A model generated the notes under the pieces. It was not told the origin of the DNA and ran no database searches. It was given only the letters and a program-made list of their open reading frames with translations. The position numbers were made by a program, and so were the translations under genes. 64,000 nucleotides of DNA from Anaspis maculata (Eukaryota > Arthropoda > Insecta > Coleoptera > Scraptiidae): NCBI GenBank assembly GCA_949128115.1, contig OX421961.1:125987050-126051049 (forward strand), read 5' to 3'. Position 1 is the stretch's first letter, and every line of letters begins with the position of its first letter. Below, piece by piece: positions 1 to 11,500 of the stretch.

Positions 1-165
1 CCTTGGCCATTTCGTTGAGGTAGTAGACGTTGTCGTTCTCCTTGAGTTCGAGTAACAAAAGACGATTGTCAAGAAAAGGTTGGTTCTCATATTTGTCTTG
101 TCCGCAAGTGTGGCCTAATATGGAGTTCTCGCCAAGTTCAAATGTATGTTCTCGTTTACCTAGGG
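1..165 (-). CDS. partial coding exon of an unrecognised gene at the left edge
   Basis: The reverse strand from about 165 down to 1 is open and codon-like, reading ...REHTFELGENSILGHTCG then QDKYENQPFLDNRLLLLE and ending ...NVYYLNEMAK at the edge. An in-frame stop lies just upstream (near 173-175), with AG acceptors at 166-167 and 160-161, so I read this as an internal exon that continues past base 1. It might be a downstream exon of the secreted-protein gene starting at 5499. However, its likely acceptors leave two bases before the first codon while the 5107 donor is phase 0, so a direct join does not work and an unseen exon would be needed. I do not recognise the family. Confidence 0.5.
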
Positions 166-179
166 CTAGATTTCAAGTC

Positions 180-955
180 GGAGATCCGCCCGCGCAAGTG
201 TAGCGAAAGTCCGGTCACTATGGCAACATAACACAATCCGACGCGATGATTGGCTTATCGGTGCCGTAAATGAGTGGCGTAAGTTGCGTCGCTGACTTGT
301 AATTCAGCCCTTAGTGAATTATGATTTTCTCCCAAAAAAATCGCATGGCGGCTCTTTTCCGACAAGGTCAATAGGTGGATTCAAATTTGTTTTAAAAGTG
401 ACAGGTGACAATTATTATTTCCCCCCGAAACTTCGAGCACCCTGGACACACCCTGGAGCATAAGAAAGTTTGACACCCTTTACCATAAAATCCTCATTTT
501 TGTATTGTTTGGCAATTATGATTCACACTTCACTACTTGACGTTGTAAACATTGGTGACAAATGTTAATGATATGCTGTTTATATATTTTTTTTTGGATA
601 AGCACGGTGTACCTATCATAAACATGGTACATTATTTTAAGATCTGTCTGGTCGAGAAATATCTGGAGAAAATTTAAACTTGGAAAACAACCTATAATGT
701 GCTTTATTAAATTGTGAATTGCAGCAAGCTATGGAAGTAAAAATGTATGTCCACGACTTTATTCAAATTGTGCTCTTGAGGCGGACCGCCAGGCAACGCG
801 GGAGGATGAATCAAGTCGCGGACATACGTTTCCACTTCCACAGCCAACTCCAATTCATAATTTAAAAAAACACCCGGTACTCATAGTGCTATTCTGTGAA
901 AAATAACATTCCATAAACCGTGCTTGTTAGTACAGGAAAAATAGTAAAAAAATCG
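180..955. other. non-coding stretch, nothing recognised
   Basis: AT-rich sequence with no ORF I can support and no repeat partner noticed elsewhere in the window. A short GC-richer patch at about 180-300 could belong to a transposon end or promoter, but nothing identifies it. Confidence 0.4.
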
Positions 956-958
956 TCA

Positions 959-2570
959 AAACCTCGGAATAAATATGGACGTCATGAAAATTTGATATTC
1001 TGTTCAGAATTGAGTGCTCTACAACATATCCAAAATCGCCAAAAATCGCACCCGGGGGTTTTGAGTTGTTGGAGGGGGGGTGAAAAATTGCAGGTAAAAA
1101 TGGAGGGGATGGAACCCGTCAATCCATTGGATGCGAATACATTATAGTTCGACGTATCATATCTCCTTGATACCATTTTGGCACAAAAAGTGTCCATCAT
1201 TGTTGAAGGGGAGTAGTGGGGGGGGGCGAAGCTCTGCTAGGTGGTCCATTTTGTTTTTCCGGACATGTAGAACCGATCACGACAAGTTTGGTATCTTTTC
1301 CGACTAAATTCAATCTCCTGAACTTGTATCCGATGTGTAAATTCGAATAAAAACAAGTTAGAACAAGTTAACTTTAGAAAACTTGTTTTTTCTTTGACAA
1401 TTTTGACGAATTTTTGTTTTACTGTTGGAGGTGTTCATTTTTAGGAAATTTTCAGGGACCATCAAATTGAAGTGTATTCTTCACAAAAATCATCCACTCG
1501 GTGTATAATTTTGTTTCTCGACTTTAAAAAATCGATTTGAACTTGAGCCGGCACGGCGTGTCGTCTACTACTGACCAGAACACTACAGCATGCACCTTTA
1601 AATGAAAACACCTCAAACTATTGAAGAAATAACAACTCATCTTTGAAAATTGGAGGATTCGTGCAGAACTGAATTCCCTATAACATGAACAAAATCGCCA
1701 TAAATCGCAATGCAGGATTTCGAGTTATTCGAGGATGAGGATAACACTTTGACAGGATTCATACTCTATGAACTGTTACCTCTCCACTTGAATAACTCAA
1801 AACCCTGCAGTGCGATTCATGGCGATTTTGTTTATGTTATAGGAAATTCAATTTTCCACAGATCCTCCAATTTTCAAAGATGAGTTGTTATTTCTTCAAT
1901 AGTTTGAGGTGTTTTCATTTAAAGGTGCATGCTATGGTGTTCTGGTCAGTAGTAGACTACGCGCCGCGCCGGCTCAAGTTCAAATCAATTTTTTAAACTC
2001 GAGAAACAAAATTAAACATCGAGTGCATGATTTTTGTGGAGAATACACTTCAATTTAATGGTCCCTGGAAAATTTCTAAAAATGAACGTCTCCAACAGTA
2101 AAACAAAAATTCGTCACAATTGTCAAAGAAAAAACAAGTTTTCTCAAGTTAACTTGTCCAAACTTGTTTTTAGCCGAATTTACACATCGAATATGAGTTC
2201 AGGAGATTGAATTTAGTCGGAAAAGATACCAAACTTGTCGTGATCGGTTTGGCATGGCAAGAAAAACAAAATGGACCACCTAGCAGAGCTTCGCCCCCCC
2301 ACTACTCCCCTTCAACAATGATGGACACTTTTTGTGCCAAAATAGTATCAATGGGATATGATACGTCGAACTATAATGTATTCGCATTCAATGGATTGAC
2401 GGGTTCCATCCCCTCCATTTTCACCTGCAATTTTTTACCCCCCCTCCAATAACTCAAAACCCCCGGGTGCGATTTTTGGCGATTTTGGATATGTTGTGAG
2501 CACTCAATTCTGAACATAATAATAAATTTTCAGGACGTCCATATTTTTTCCGAGGTTGAAATCTATCTTT
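959..2570. repeat. 1.6 kb palindromic (foldback) element
   Basis: The left arm (about 959-1750) and right arm (about 1785-2570) are inverted copies around a short centre near 1765. Open frames on opposite strands give nearly the same peptide (MMDTFCAK...YDTSNYNVFA...GLTGSIPSIFTCNF) at 982-1200 minus and 2320-2452 plus, which reflects the mirror symmetry and not a gene. The arms differ by scattered substitutions and small indels, so the element is not recent. No transposase is visible. Likely a non-autonomous foldback or MITE-like DNA element. Confidence 0.8.
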
Positions 2571-4187
2571 CTTGCACTATGTGTCGAGTTTCATTTCAAT
2601 ACACTCAATTATTGCGGTATAGAAGGTTGCCATGGTAATGCATGACAACAAACCCCCTCTCGGTCTCTGAAATGAGTGAACTGACAGTTGATGTTGACAT
2701 AAACGCCCAAAATTGATTATCCTTCATGCAGGGTATTTTGCTGACAAAAGGATGGCTTGTGCGTAAAAAGTTGATTATGTTTGACAGTCAGGTTGGACAG
2801 TAGACTGTTGGAGTAGGGTAGGGGCGGGAGGGATAGTCACTTGTTTTCTTATCTTGCTCTTGTCATGCATTGCCATGGCAACGCCCTGATTTAAGCTAAT
2901 CTTCCTTGAGCGTATTGTTTGTCAGAAGTGTCAAACCAAAGCCTCATCTCTGTGATCTGCCATTTTAAATCTGTCAATTTTATTCTTTTGTCATTATCTA
3001 TTGAGAGTTGGAACATATGGATAAATCTACGCAGGCAAAATATCGCAGAAATTTGGCGATGTACAGGGATTCACCGAGGCTCGATCCCCTTCCCCCTGGT
3101 CAATTTCTTCCCCTTGGAATAAATTGGCAAGGACAAGAATTTTTCGTAACAATTTTTCCTGCACAATTCAAATTTGGGCACTACAATTTTCTATATCTTA
3201 CACTCTTGCAGTATACAGTGTTTAAAAAAAAATCTGATTTTTTGACACCCTGTATTTAAATATTGGAAATAATGCGGCTTTTCCTTTTGAGTCCAAATAA
3301 TATTATTTGATATGTGATTATGATCATATACAGGTGTTCATTTTCAAACCTTTCTAGGTACTTTCAGATTTTTTACCACCAAATTTTTTTCCCGAGAAAC
3401 GCCGAAACAGGTCAATTTTTATTTGAAGGAGGACCTCTAGGACACGTATTGCAGAATTTTTATCTTCAAACCTTTCGCCCCCACTCTACCCTACTTCAAA
3501 ATTTCGAATAACATTAGTTGATAAAATTCTGTTCTTGCCAAACATACTTTAAAAAACTTCAAATCCTTTTGAAGTAGGGTAGGGTGGGGACAAAGGGGTT
3601 AAAGATGAAAATGTGGTAATACGTGTTTCAGATGTCCTTTTCAAAATAAATCTCGAGCTGTTTTTGCTAGAAAATCGATCAAGGATCGGGAGTTACTAAG
3701 GTAAGAACTTTCCTTCAATTAACAATGAGAGAATTTTAAGGATTCTGGGAATGATATAAAAATTTTCTTCAAGGACGGAGCTATATTTGTAAAATAAGCG
3801 TTGCGAAATCAATCCCTGGGGGTTTATTCCTTGACAGAATTTTACCATTCAGACCTCTTTCAAAAGCTACAAGGATGTACTTTGGTTTGAGCCTGTTGGA
3901 ATTTCCAAAACCGAAAAATAATTTTTTTGATTTTTGGATTTTGGAAATGCCAATAAGTTTGAACTAAAGTACATCCTTGTAGCTTTCGAAAGAGGCCTAA
4001 ATGGTGAGATTCTGTCAAGGAATAAACCCACAGGGATTGATTCCGCAACGCTTATTTTACCAATTCAACTCCGTCCTTGAATAATGATTAAATAAATAAC
4101 GTAGGGTAGGGTGGGGGGCGAAGACTTTGAAGATAAATATTTGGCAATACGTGTCCTATATGTCTCACATGAAATGAAAATCGATCT

Positions 4188-4565
4188 TGTTACCGGCCCG
4201 GCCGGAAGAGGGTGGAGCCAACGCTCGTCACTTCGCGCCTATATAAGCCGACGCTTACCTGAGTCTCCCCAGTCGTTCAGTAGTTCTGAGCCGACACACA
4301 TCGCCGCATCGACTACGCACCGCACGTCCGCAGACGGCCTTCGCCCTGATGTTCCCCATCCACGACCAGCTTCAAGAAACCATTGGCCCTTTTCAGGGCC
4401 AAAGCACCGGCCCCCTCGGGGGCCACCGTCCTGAACCATCCGCCGAGCGGACAACGTCCGCTAGCGAGGCCTCAGGTCTCACCACCGCCATCGAGAGTGC
4501 GCTTCCGCCAAAGCCCGAAGGCTCCGCCCTTCAGCTTGGCTGCGCCCAGTTCCCCCTTGGTAACA
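4188..4565 (+). mobile_element. solo LTR of a retrotransposon (probably Gypsy/Ty3-like)
   Basis: This 378-base GC-rich block begins tgttacc and ends ggtaaca, a 7-base terminal inverted repeat of the TG...CA type. It interrupts the right arm of a palindrome whose mirror arm lacks it. The flanks atct (4184-4187) and acct (4566-4569) are a 4-base target duplication with one mismatch, which fits Gypsy-like integration. A TATA box (ctatataag, 4239-4247) and initiator-like cagt motifs about 30-38 bases downstream mark an LTR promoter. No internal gag-pol follows, so it is a recombined solo LTR. Superfamily assignment is inference. Confidence 0.75.
4239..4282 (+). promoter_or_regulatory. putative LTR core promoter
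   Basis: TATA box ctatataag at 4239-4247 with initiator-like ccagtc (about 4269) and ttcagt (4276-4281) downstream, inside the solo LTR. The spacing of about 30 bases to the first candidate is normal for an insect TATA/Inr promoter. Activity is unknown. Confidence 0.5.
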
Positions 4566-5106
4566 ACCTGTTTCGGCGTTTTTCTGGAAAAAAAATGGTG
4601 CCAAAAAATCTGAGGTGGGAAGTTTGAAAATGAACATCCTTTATATGATTATAATCAAATATCAAATCATATTATTCGGACTTGGAAGAAGAAACCTGAT
4701 CATTTCCAATATTTAAATACAGGGTGCCAAAAAACCGTGGAAGTTTTTTTGAAACACTCTGTATACCTACTGCAAGATTTAGAAAATTTTGTTGTCCAAA
4801 TTTGAATTCTACAGGAAAAATGGTTACGAAAAATGCTTTTTTCTGCCAATTTATTCCAACGGGGAAAATTTTAACAGGGGGGGATTTAGGTGGATCAACC
4901 TGTACCTACTGCTAAAATGCAATTTTTATCGTTGTCTTTATATCAAGACGGGCGATATATCGCAAAATTTCAGCGTTATCGCCTGTGTGGACTAAGCTGC
5001 GAACTGTCGCTGCTCTCAATCAGTAGAACCAATAAGAACGCTGCTGTGGAGAGCGCCAAACTTGAAATTAGTGCCGAGCTTAAACTAAGGGCGTATCAAC
5101 ACTTAC

Positions 5107-5499
5107 CAGATGTCCGTTTCTATCGACAAATCCGGCCTTCCACGGAACCGGATCTTCCAAATCAAAGTTCCTCTCCTTCCACAGCTTCCTGACCGGCCTG
5201 ATCGACTGTTGATTGCTCGCTCTTTGTTTCCGCTCCTGTGCCACTTCTCGATCCTTGTGGTTCTGCCGCAACGCCATCTGATGAATCCTGAAGTATTTCC
5301 CTTCGTTCTGCCTGAATCCCAGCCGCTCCAGTTCCTCTTTCGTGATCATTTCGTCCTCTTCGTCGTCGTACACGTCATCGTCGCCGAATATTTCGAAAAC
5401 GTCGCTGTCGTGCAAGTGCACTTCGTACCCCGGCGGCCAGATGCACCGCGACGATTTCAATGCGTACACCAAAATCACTGCAACAATCAGTTTTAACAT
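5107..5499 (-). CDS. first coding exon of an unrecognised secreted protein
   Basis: A 131-codon exon starts at an ATG (5499) with A at -3 and ends at a clean donor (ctg|gtaagt, phase 0). The N-terminus MLKLIVAVILVYALKSSRC is a typical signal peptide. It is followed by an acidic stretch (DDDVYDDEEDE, about residues 41-51) and a charged middle rich in K, R, E and Q, ending ...WKERNFDLEDPVPWKAGF then VDRNGHL. I do not know the family. The rest must lie at lower coordinates, where the intron would cross the palindromes and LTR; the exon at 1-165 is a candidate but the phases do not match directly. The exon lies divergently, 52 bases from the first visible ZFYVE26 exon. Confidence 0.65.
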
Positions 5500-5551
5500 T
5501 CTTTTCGAGTTGTTGACAATATTTTTTGACAAATCGTATTTGTTTGTTTAG

Positions 5552-8500
5552 ATATTCAACCTGCAACAATGCGACATCGCCTACGAGATTGGCTACGCGG
5601 AGAAATTTTTGAAATTCAAAGATTTCCTCAAAGAACGCGCCAGGTTGAAGACAGCGCAGAAGATATCGATACAAGATTTCGCCGGCAAGTTTTTCGAAGG
5701 CGAAAAGCACGTTAATTTGCGGCACGAAAAGCTGATCGACGAAAATAAGGCGGCGAAGCCTTTCGTCACGCAGTATTCGGCTAAAAATGCTAAATTTATC
5801 GATATTTTCGATTTGGCCATCACCAGTGCCAAGAGCCGTCAAGATTATAAAGAAATGCTTCAGGTGGCCAAAGCCAGCCTCCGCGAAGAACACCCGACTT
5901 CGTTCTACTACAGGTTCTATAAACGCATTTGCGAAGCCAGCAAGACTCTCGATCTAGCACCGTGTGAAATTTTAGTTAGTCCCAAGTACAATTTGGACAT
6001 GAGCGCTCATCGGAAGCTCGAAAATTTTTACGTGGTACTAGCCGAATTGTTCGATGAATTCAACGAGCAACTGGCCAACAACGATGCGGGAATTCTGAAC
6101 AGGAACCATGCTACTCACAAAACCATATTGAAAATCAACGAGCTGTTGAGTCAAAACTTTGAATCGGTCCAGTACGTGAAGAAGCTGTTCAATTACTTGC
6201 AAGCGTTCTCGAAGGTTTTCTACATCGAGCAGAACACGTCCGATTTGATAGCCAAAGACAAAAACGCTTCGTACTTTGAGCTGTTGCATTACAACCGTTC
6301 GGAGCTGATCGGCATTTTACTTTTCGAAAAGCATTTGGATCCGACGGAATTCGAAAAGTACTTTGGCAAGCTCAAGTTGGACTTTTTATACGCCGTGGTC
6401 GGCAACTGCTTCCCGACCATAAACTTACACGCACAAGAAAACATCTCCCATGACGAGCTGTACCACGACAACTTGCTCTACAAACCCACAAAAGCCATAA
6501 TCGAGTACATAGAGAAGCACAACTGGCTCCTGGCTTTTATACTTTTAGAAATGTACAAAGTCCCGAACGTCCAGATCAACATCAGCGAAGTGCGCCTGAA
6601 GACTTTCTTCAATTTCCTACGCTCGCCCCGCATTCAAAACCTCAAGACGCTGTTCGGCAACAACGAAATGGTGGCCGCCATACAGAACTGCATCAACGGG
6701 CAGCAAGTGAAGAAGTACTTCGACGAGAAAATCGTCGAGTACGATCTCATGTCCATACATTCGGGAGCGAGCGACGAAGAAGGAGGCGGCAACAATTTCT
6801 TCGAAACCGGCCAAGAGATCCTAGAAGACGCCAAAACCACCAACTGGAAGCACCTGTTGGACATCATCGAGAGCATCCCGGAGAACCAGAGGAAGCGGAA
6901 ATTGGAACTGGTCAGGTCCGCGGACAGTGTTTTGGCGAATCTCGTCCAGGATGGCTTCGAGCCGGGGCACTACAATTACGTGCACGCCATTCGAAATGCG
7001 GATCTCAGGATCGAGACGATTTTGAACAATTTCAAAAAGTGGCCTGGGGCATCGGCCATGGACGTGATCAGGTCGGAAGTGACCAGGTTCGATTCGGTCG
7101 ACGATGATCCCAAAATCAAGATCCTGAAGGACTGGCTGAAGAAGATCGAGTTTAGCGAGAAGGTCGGTGATTTGTGATGTTTCTGTTGAACGTTTCGAAT
7201 GATCATCAATTTTTTTTGCAGCTCGAAAAAGTGTTGGGGTTTAAGGACTGGTGCAAATCGTACGATTACTGCAAAAGCAACAAGGATTACGCTTTGAAGG
7301 CGTTACTGCAGATTAGTGACGTAAGAATGCTATGCTTAAGTTTAGATTTATTGCTTCGATGATTTAAAACGAATCTAGGAACGAATTTCCCCGAAATTAA
7401 TTTCCTGGAAGCAATTTCCCCCGGAATAAATTTCCCCAGAAGTAATTCCCCGGAATAAACCTCCCTCGGAAATAATTTCCCTGAAGGGAATTTCTCCAGA
7501 AGCAATTCCACCAGAATAAACTTCCCTCGGAAAATATTTCATCTGGGAGGAATTTCCCCAGAATGAATTCCACCGGAATGAAATTCCCTCGGAAAGAATT
7601 TCCCTCGGAAAGAATTTCCATAGAATAAATTCACCGAACCAGATAGAGCTCCGAAAGCCATGAAAAACCACATTTCTAAATTTAGAATATGAGGCAAAAC
7701 CGGCACTGCTCGGAGAAATTCTTTTCTGTTGATAGACATTATTGATAACGATTAGTTTACATTTTTTTTGCGTGTAAGTTCAGGTAAGTTTACCTGTAAG
7801 TCCTTGCCCTTTTCACAGGTCGACTTGTTGCTGGAATTCATCGACATCTTCGCCCCCATCGACGAAGAAACGCTCAGCAAAATCGAACTGAACTACGTCA
7901 CCAAAATCATCGAGCTCAACACTCCCCCGGTTAAGGTCAAAACCCTCCTCGACAAGATGCCCTTCACGCACAGCATCAACATCTGCAACAACCTGCTGAC
8001 GATCCTCCGCAAATTGGAATACCTCCAGTTCATCGCCGACTACCTGAACACGAACGTGACCGACGACGTCTTCCTCAAAAACGTCCAGGTCAGCCTCAAG
8101 ATGCTCACTCCCTTCACCGTCGCCGAACAAGACCAGCTGTTCTGTCTCATCTCCGAACCGATGAGCATCATCGAAGTACTGCTCATGAACACCAAGCTGG
8201 ACAATCTCGCCGCCGTTCTGGACATCCTCAAGGTCCACGAAAACCTCTACGACGAAAACATAATCAGCACCGGTAAAATCGACGAACTGCTGCGGAAATA
8301 CGCGGAGAAGAGCTTGGACTTCCGCGTGATCGCCAAACCGACTCCGTTGAACATAGTTTTTTCCGATCCGAAACTGCTGGAGTCCGTCGATTCGGGGAAG
8401 GTGTTCGTGATGCCGGAAAAAGTGCCCACGAAGGAGGAGTGGGCGAAGAACGAAGACGTCTGGGAGTGCATGTGCTGTCAGCAGGTTACGTTTTCGATGT

Positions 8501-11500
8501 TCAACCGGCGGCATCATTGCCGACGGTGCGGACGGATGGTCTGTTATTCGTGCTCCACCAAGAGGATGCTGGTCCAGTCGTACGGGGATATTTTAGTGAG
8601 AGTTTGCAAAGACTGCTACGATCAGACCATTGGCACGAGCTGTTCGTCGGATCGAAGCGACGGAACTTCGTCGCGGTCGATTTCGCACGAATATTGGCTT
8701 TTGAACGACGATCCGGTTCACAATCAGATCGTACGGGAGGAGTTTTCGTACGAGCACGCTCCTAGCGTCTCGCTGTGTCTCTCCATACTGAAGTATCACT
8801 CCAAATCTCCCGAGTACCCCAAGTAAGTATATTACTTACGTAGTCGTATCAAAACAGTTGAAATATTGCTTTTGAGTTGAACCGCTTTCATAGAACTGGT
8901 TCCGTGATTGAGCTCTGTGAAATGCCGTCAAGATTGCCATTTATTAGCCTAATTGCGATGTGCAAGCCCCGTGAGTTGATTTAAAGCAGGCTTCAGAATG
9001 CCTTTTGTGTTACAGATTCTTACTTGACCGTTGTGAAGACATGCTGAAACTACTCAAACCCTGCGCGGACGAGAATCTAACGATTACCGAAATCGACTAT
9101 CAGCTCGTAATAAAAATGCTCAAGTAAGTTCCCTGCGCTTCATTTTTTCAAAGGCTTTGACTCTATGTGAGAATCGTTCTAGGTCGTTGGTGTCCGCGGC
9201 CAAAGTCCTTTCGTCCGAAATTTTGAACAGTTCGTCATCAGCCGACCGCATCCTTAACCAAGTGGAGCTGCTGAATCTGCTGTCCCAGCAAGGTTGTCTG
9301 AACTTAATGCCGGTGCTCAACCCCAACAGCTGCTACTTGGACCGCACCGTTTTGCGAAGTCTCCGCGACAAATTGCTGAAACGCGAACAGTGGCACTTGG
9401 CCCTCGAGGTCTCCACCAAAGGCGGACTGGACAACTCCGGCGTCTGGGCCGCCTGGGGCAAGAGCTGCCTCAAAGCCGGCTGCCTGGCCACGGCACGCGA
9501 AAAGTTCCAGCGCTGCCTGGACAAGAGCGGAGGCCACGAAACCGGATCGCTCAGCATGAGCAGCCGGTTTTCCAGCAACGACAGCTTGAACGTCCCGGCA
9601 TCCAGAACGACACCGCCCGCCAGAATCTCGACGAGCGACAACTCCCGCGCGGCGGCCATCGCCAAGAACCCCCCGCTTCTCTTCGAAATAGTCAACATTC
9701 TCGAAAGGAAAACGCGAAAAGTCTACACGTACATAGACAACGAACCGAAAGTCCGTCTGTCCGGATCCAGCTCGAGCCTGTCGAATCCGGCGATAGCCGT
9801 TACTCCCAGCGATCCGGCGATCGACGTCCTGAATCGCATCAAGAACCTGCAGATGATCGTGAACGGTGGCAGCAGGTCTTGCGAATTCATGAACATCGAA
9901 AGGGCGTCGCCCGGTCAGCCGGGGATCGACGTGGTGTTTTACGACGAATGCGTTTATTACCTGAGCAGATACGGAACGCCGCTGAGCTTGCTGGAGTTTT
10001 ACGTGCGGCACGGAAGCTACGACGCCGCCGTCGAGTTCGTCTTGAGCAATCACTTGAACGCCGGCGTTTTCGTCGAGCTTTACATGAGGTGTCTGAAGGA
10101 CGGCGTCGTCCATCACCTGCAGCACGCCATGATGAAGGTCGACACCTCTTTGGAAATATTCAGAGTAAGTACGGCGTGATGGCGTACGATTTCGATTAAT
10201 TAGAAAAATAATCGGTCCGATAAGTGAGCTCTGCGGGACACCAAGTTTGATTTGATTGAAATGAGATATGTTCTCGCAAGCTCATTGCAGAGGGCGCAGC
10301 ATGGGCTGGCTATTGTTACTTTAAAGACCACGTCAAGCGCCAAGCTTGTGTAACTCTTGTCCTAACCTAAGCCGTTATCAGCGACACTTCAAAAGTTAAA
10401 TTCATCATGACATTCATGGCCCTGTTGACAAAACTGTCTTGTTTTCTCGTTGACGTTAATGTGAGTACAGTCTCAGAGGTTCCAACTTTTTTTGAAGTGA
10501 ATTGATTCGATCACACCCCGGCTGGGTGGTACCGGAGTAGTGTGGGACTCAACTGCGTCACCTGTGTGCGTCACTGACATACGTACTAAAACCACTCCTC
10601 AAACCTGGTGGTTATCCGCCCCCTGGGGATAGGCATAACTTTGGGAATGCGGGTCGTCCTCTTTTTTCGTAGTGATCGTCCGCATGCATGAACGGCATTC
10701 CATCTCTTCTCACTGCTCAACATCACCTCTTCCATATTCTCCGGTGTCATTCTGCAGTCTGTCTGTCTTTCCATTTGACTTCTTTCCTGCGCCCATCAGG
10801 TGCAGCTTAGGATGGTGTGCTCTGCGTCGTCGTCCTCAGTCCCCAGGGCAGTCGTCACGTATTGTTTTTGACCTCCAAGCTTCTAGAAATCCCGCGTTTG
10901 GTTTGGCAGCTCTTTCAGTATGATTAGGTAAAGAATTGGCCCGAAACTGCACTCTGGGGGACGCGGCGTTAGTTTTCCGTTGAAGTGAAAAGAAGTTCGC
11001 AAAATTAGAATTCTGTAGCTATTTCTTCTTCCGAGGTCATTTGAACAGAATCTGCTCAAAAATTGTCCTTTTGAAGAAGCCGCTGTTTTTCCGCATTTGG
11101 AATGAGAGGATGTTGAAAATTGAGATTTCGTGGCTATGTCTCCGTCGCTTCGAGGTCACTTTTCAGTAGGAAAATAGACAAGAAACGGTTTCAGAATTGA
11201 CCTCTGGGGCACGCAGCACTGGTTTTTTGGTTATTTTTATTACTGGAATAAAAAAAGGTGCTAAAATAAGGATTTTGTGGCTACCACTCCTTATCTGAAG
11301 TCACACCTCCGCTTCAGAGTCATTCCGGCAGGCCACTTTTTATTTTTAATACGAATATAAAAAAGAATCGGTCCCACGATTGATCTCTGGGGGACGCCGC
11401 TTCGTTTCCCTGTCATTCAAAATGTGTCGATAATGACCAGATTGAAAACCACTTTCCAGGAGCACATCAAAGCAGTCTGTTTCAACTTGGAAAAACGCTC

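Larger units (their letters stand above)
3085..4885. repeat. compound palindromic element interrupted by a solo LTR
   Basis: Outer arms at about 3085-3430 and 4566-4885 are inverted copies containing caccctgtatttaaat on the left and its reverse complement on the right. A second inverted pair lies inside (about 3750-3920 and 3930-4085). A third motif carrying agggtagggtgggg occurs three times (near 3440-3500 in reverse, 3565-3640, 4100-4165). The right arm is split by the LTR at 4188-4565. This is nested foldback structure with no coding capacity; the short frames inside are shadows. Confidence 0.75.

Noticed and set aside
982..2452. Conserved-looking peptide (MMDTFCAK...) encoded on both strands
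   Set aside because: The two frames are the mirror arms of one palindrome; no start/stop or splice structure supports a gene.
5110..5496. Plus-strand ORF of 128 codons
   Set aside because: Antisense shadow of the signal-peptide exon 5107-5499.
9294..10199. 300-codon plus-strand ORF and 273-codon minus-strand ORF over the ZFYVE26 exon
   Set aside because: They overlap the ZFYVE26 exon in other frames; arginine/glutamine-rich shadow composition and no homology.
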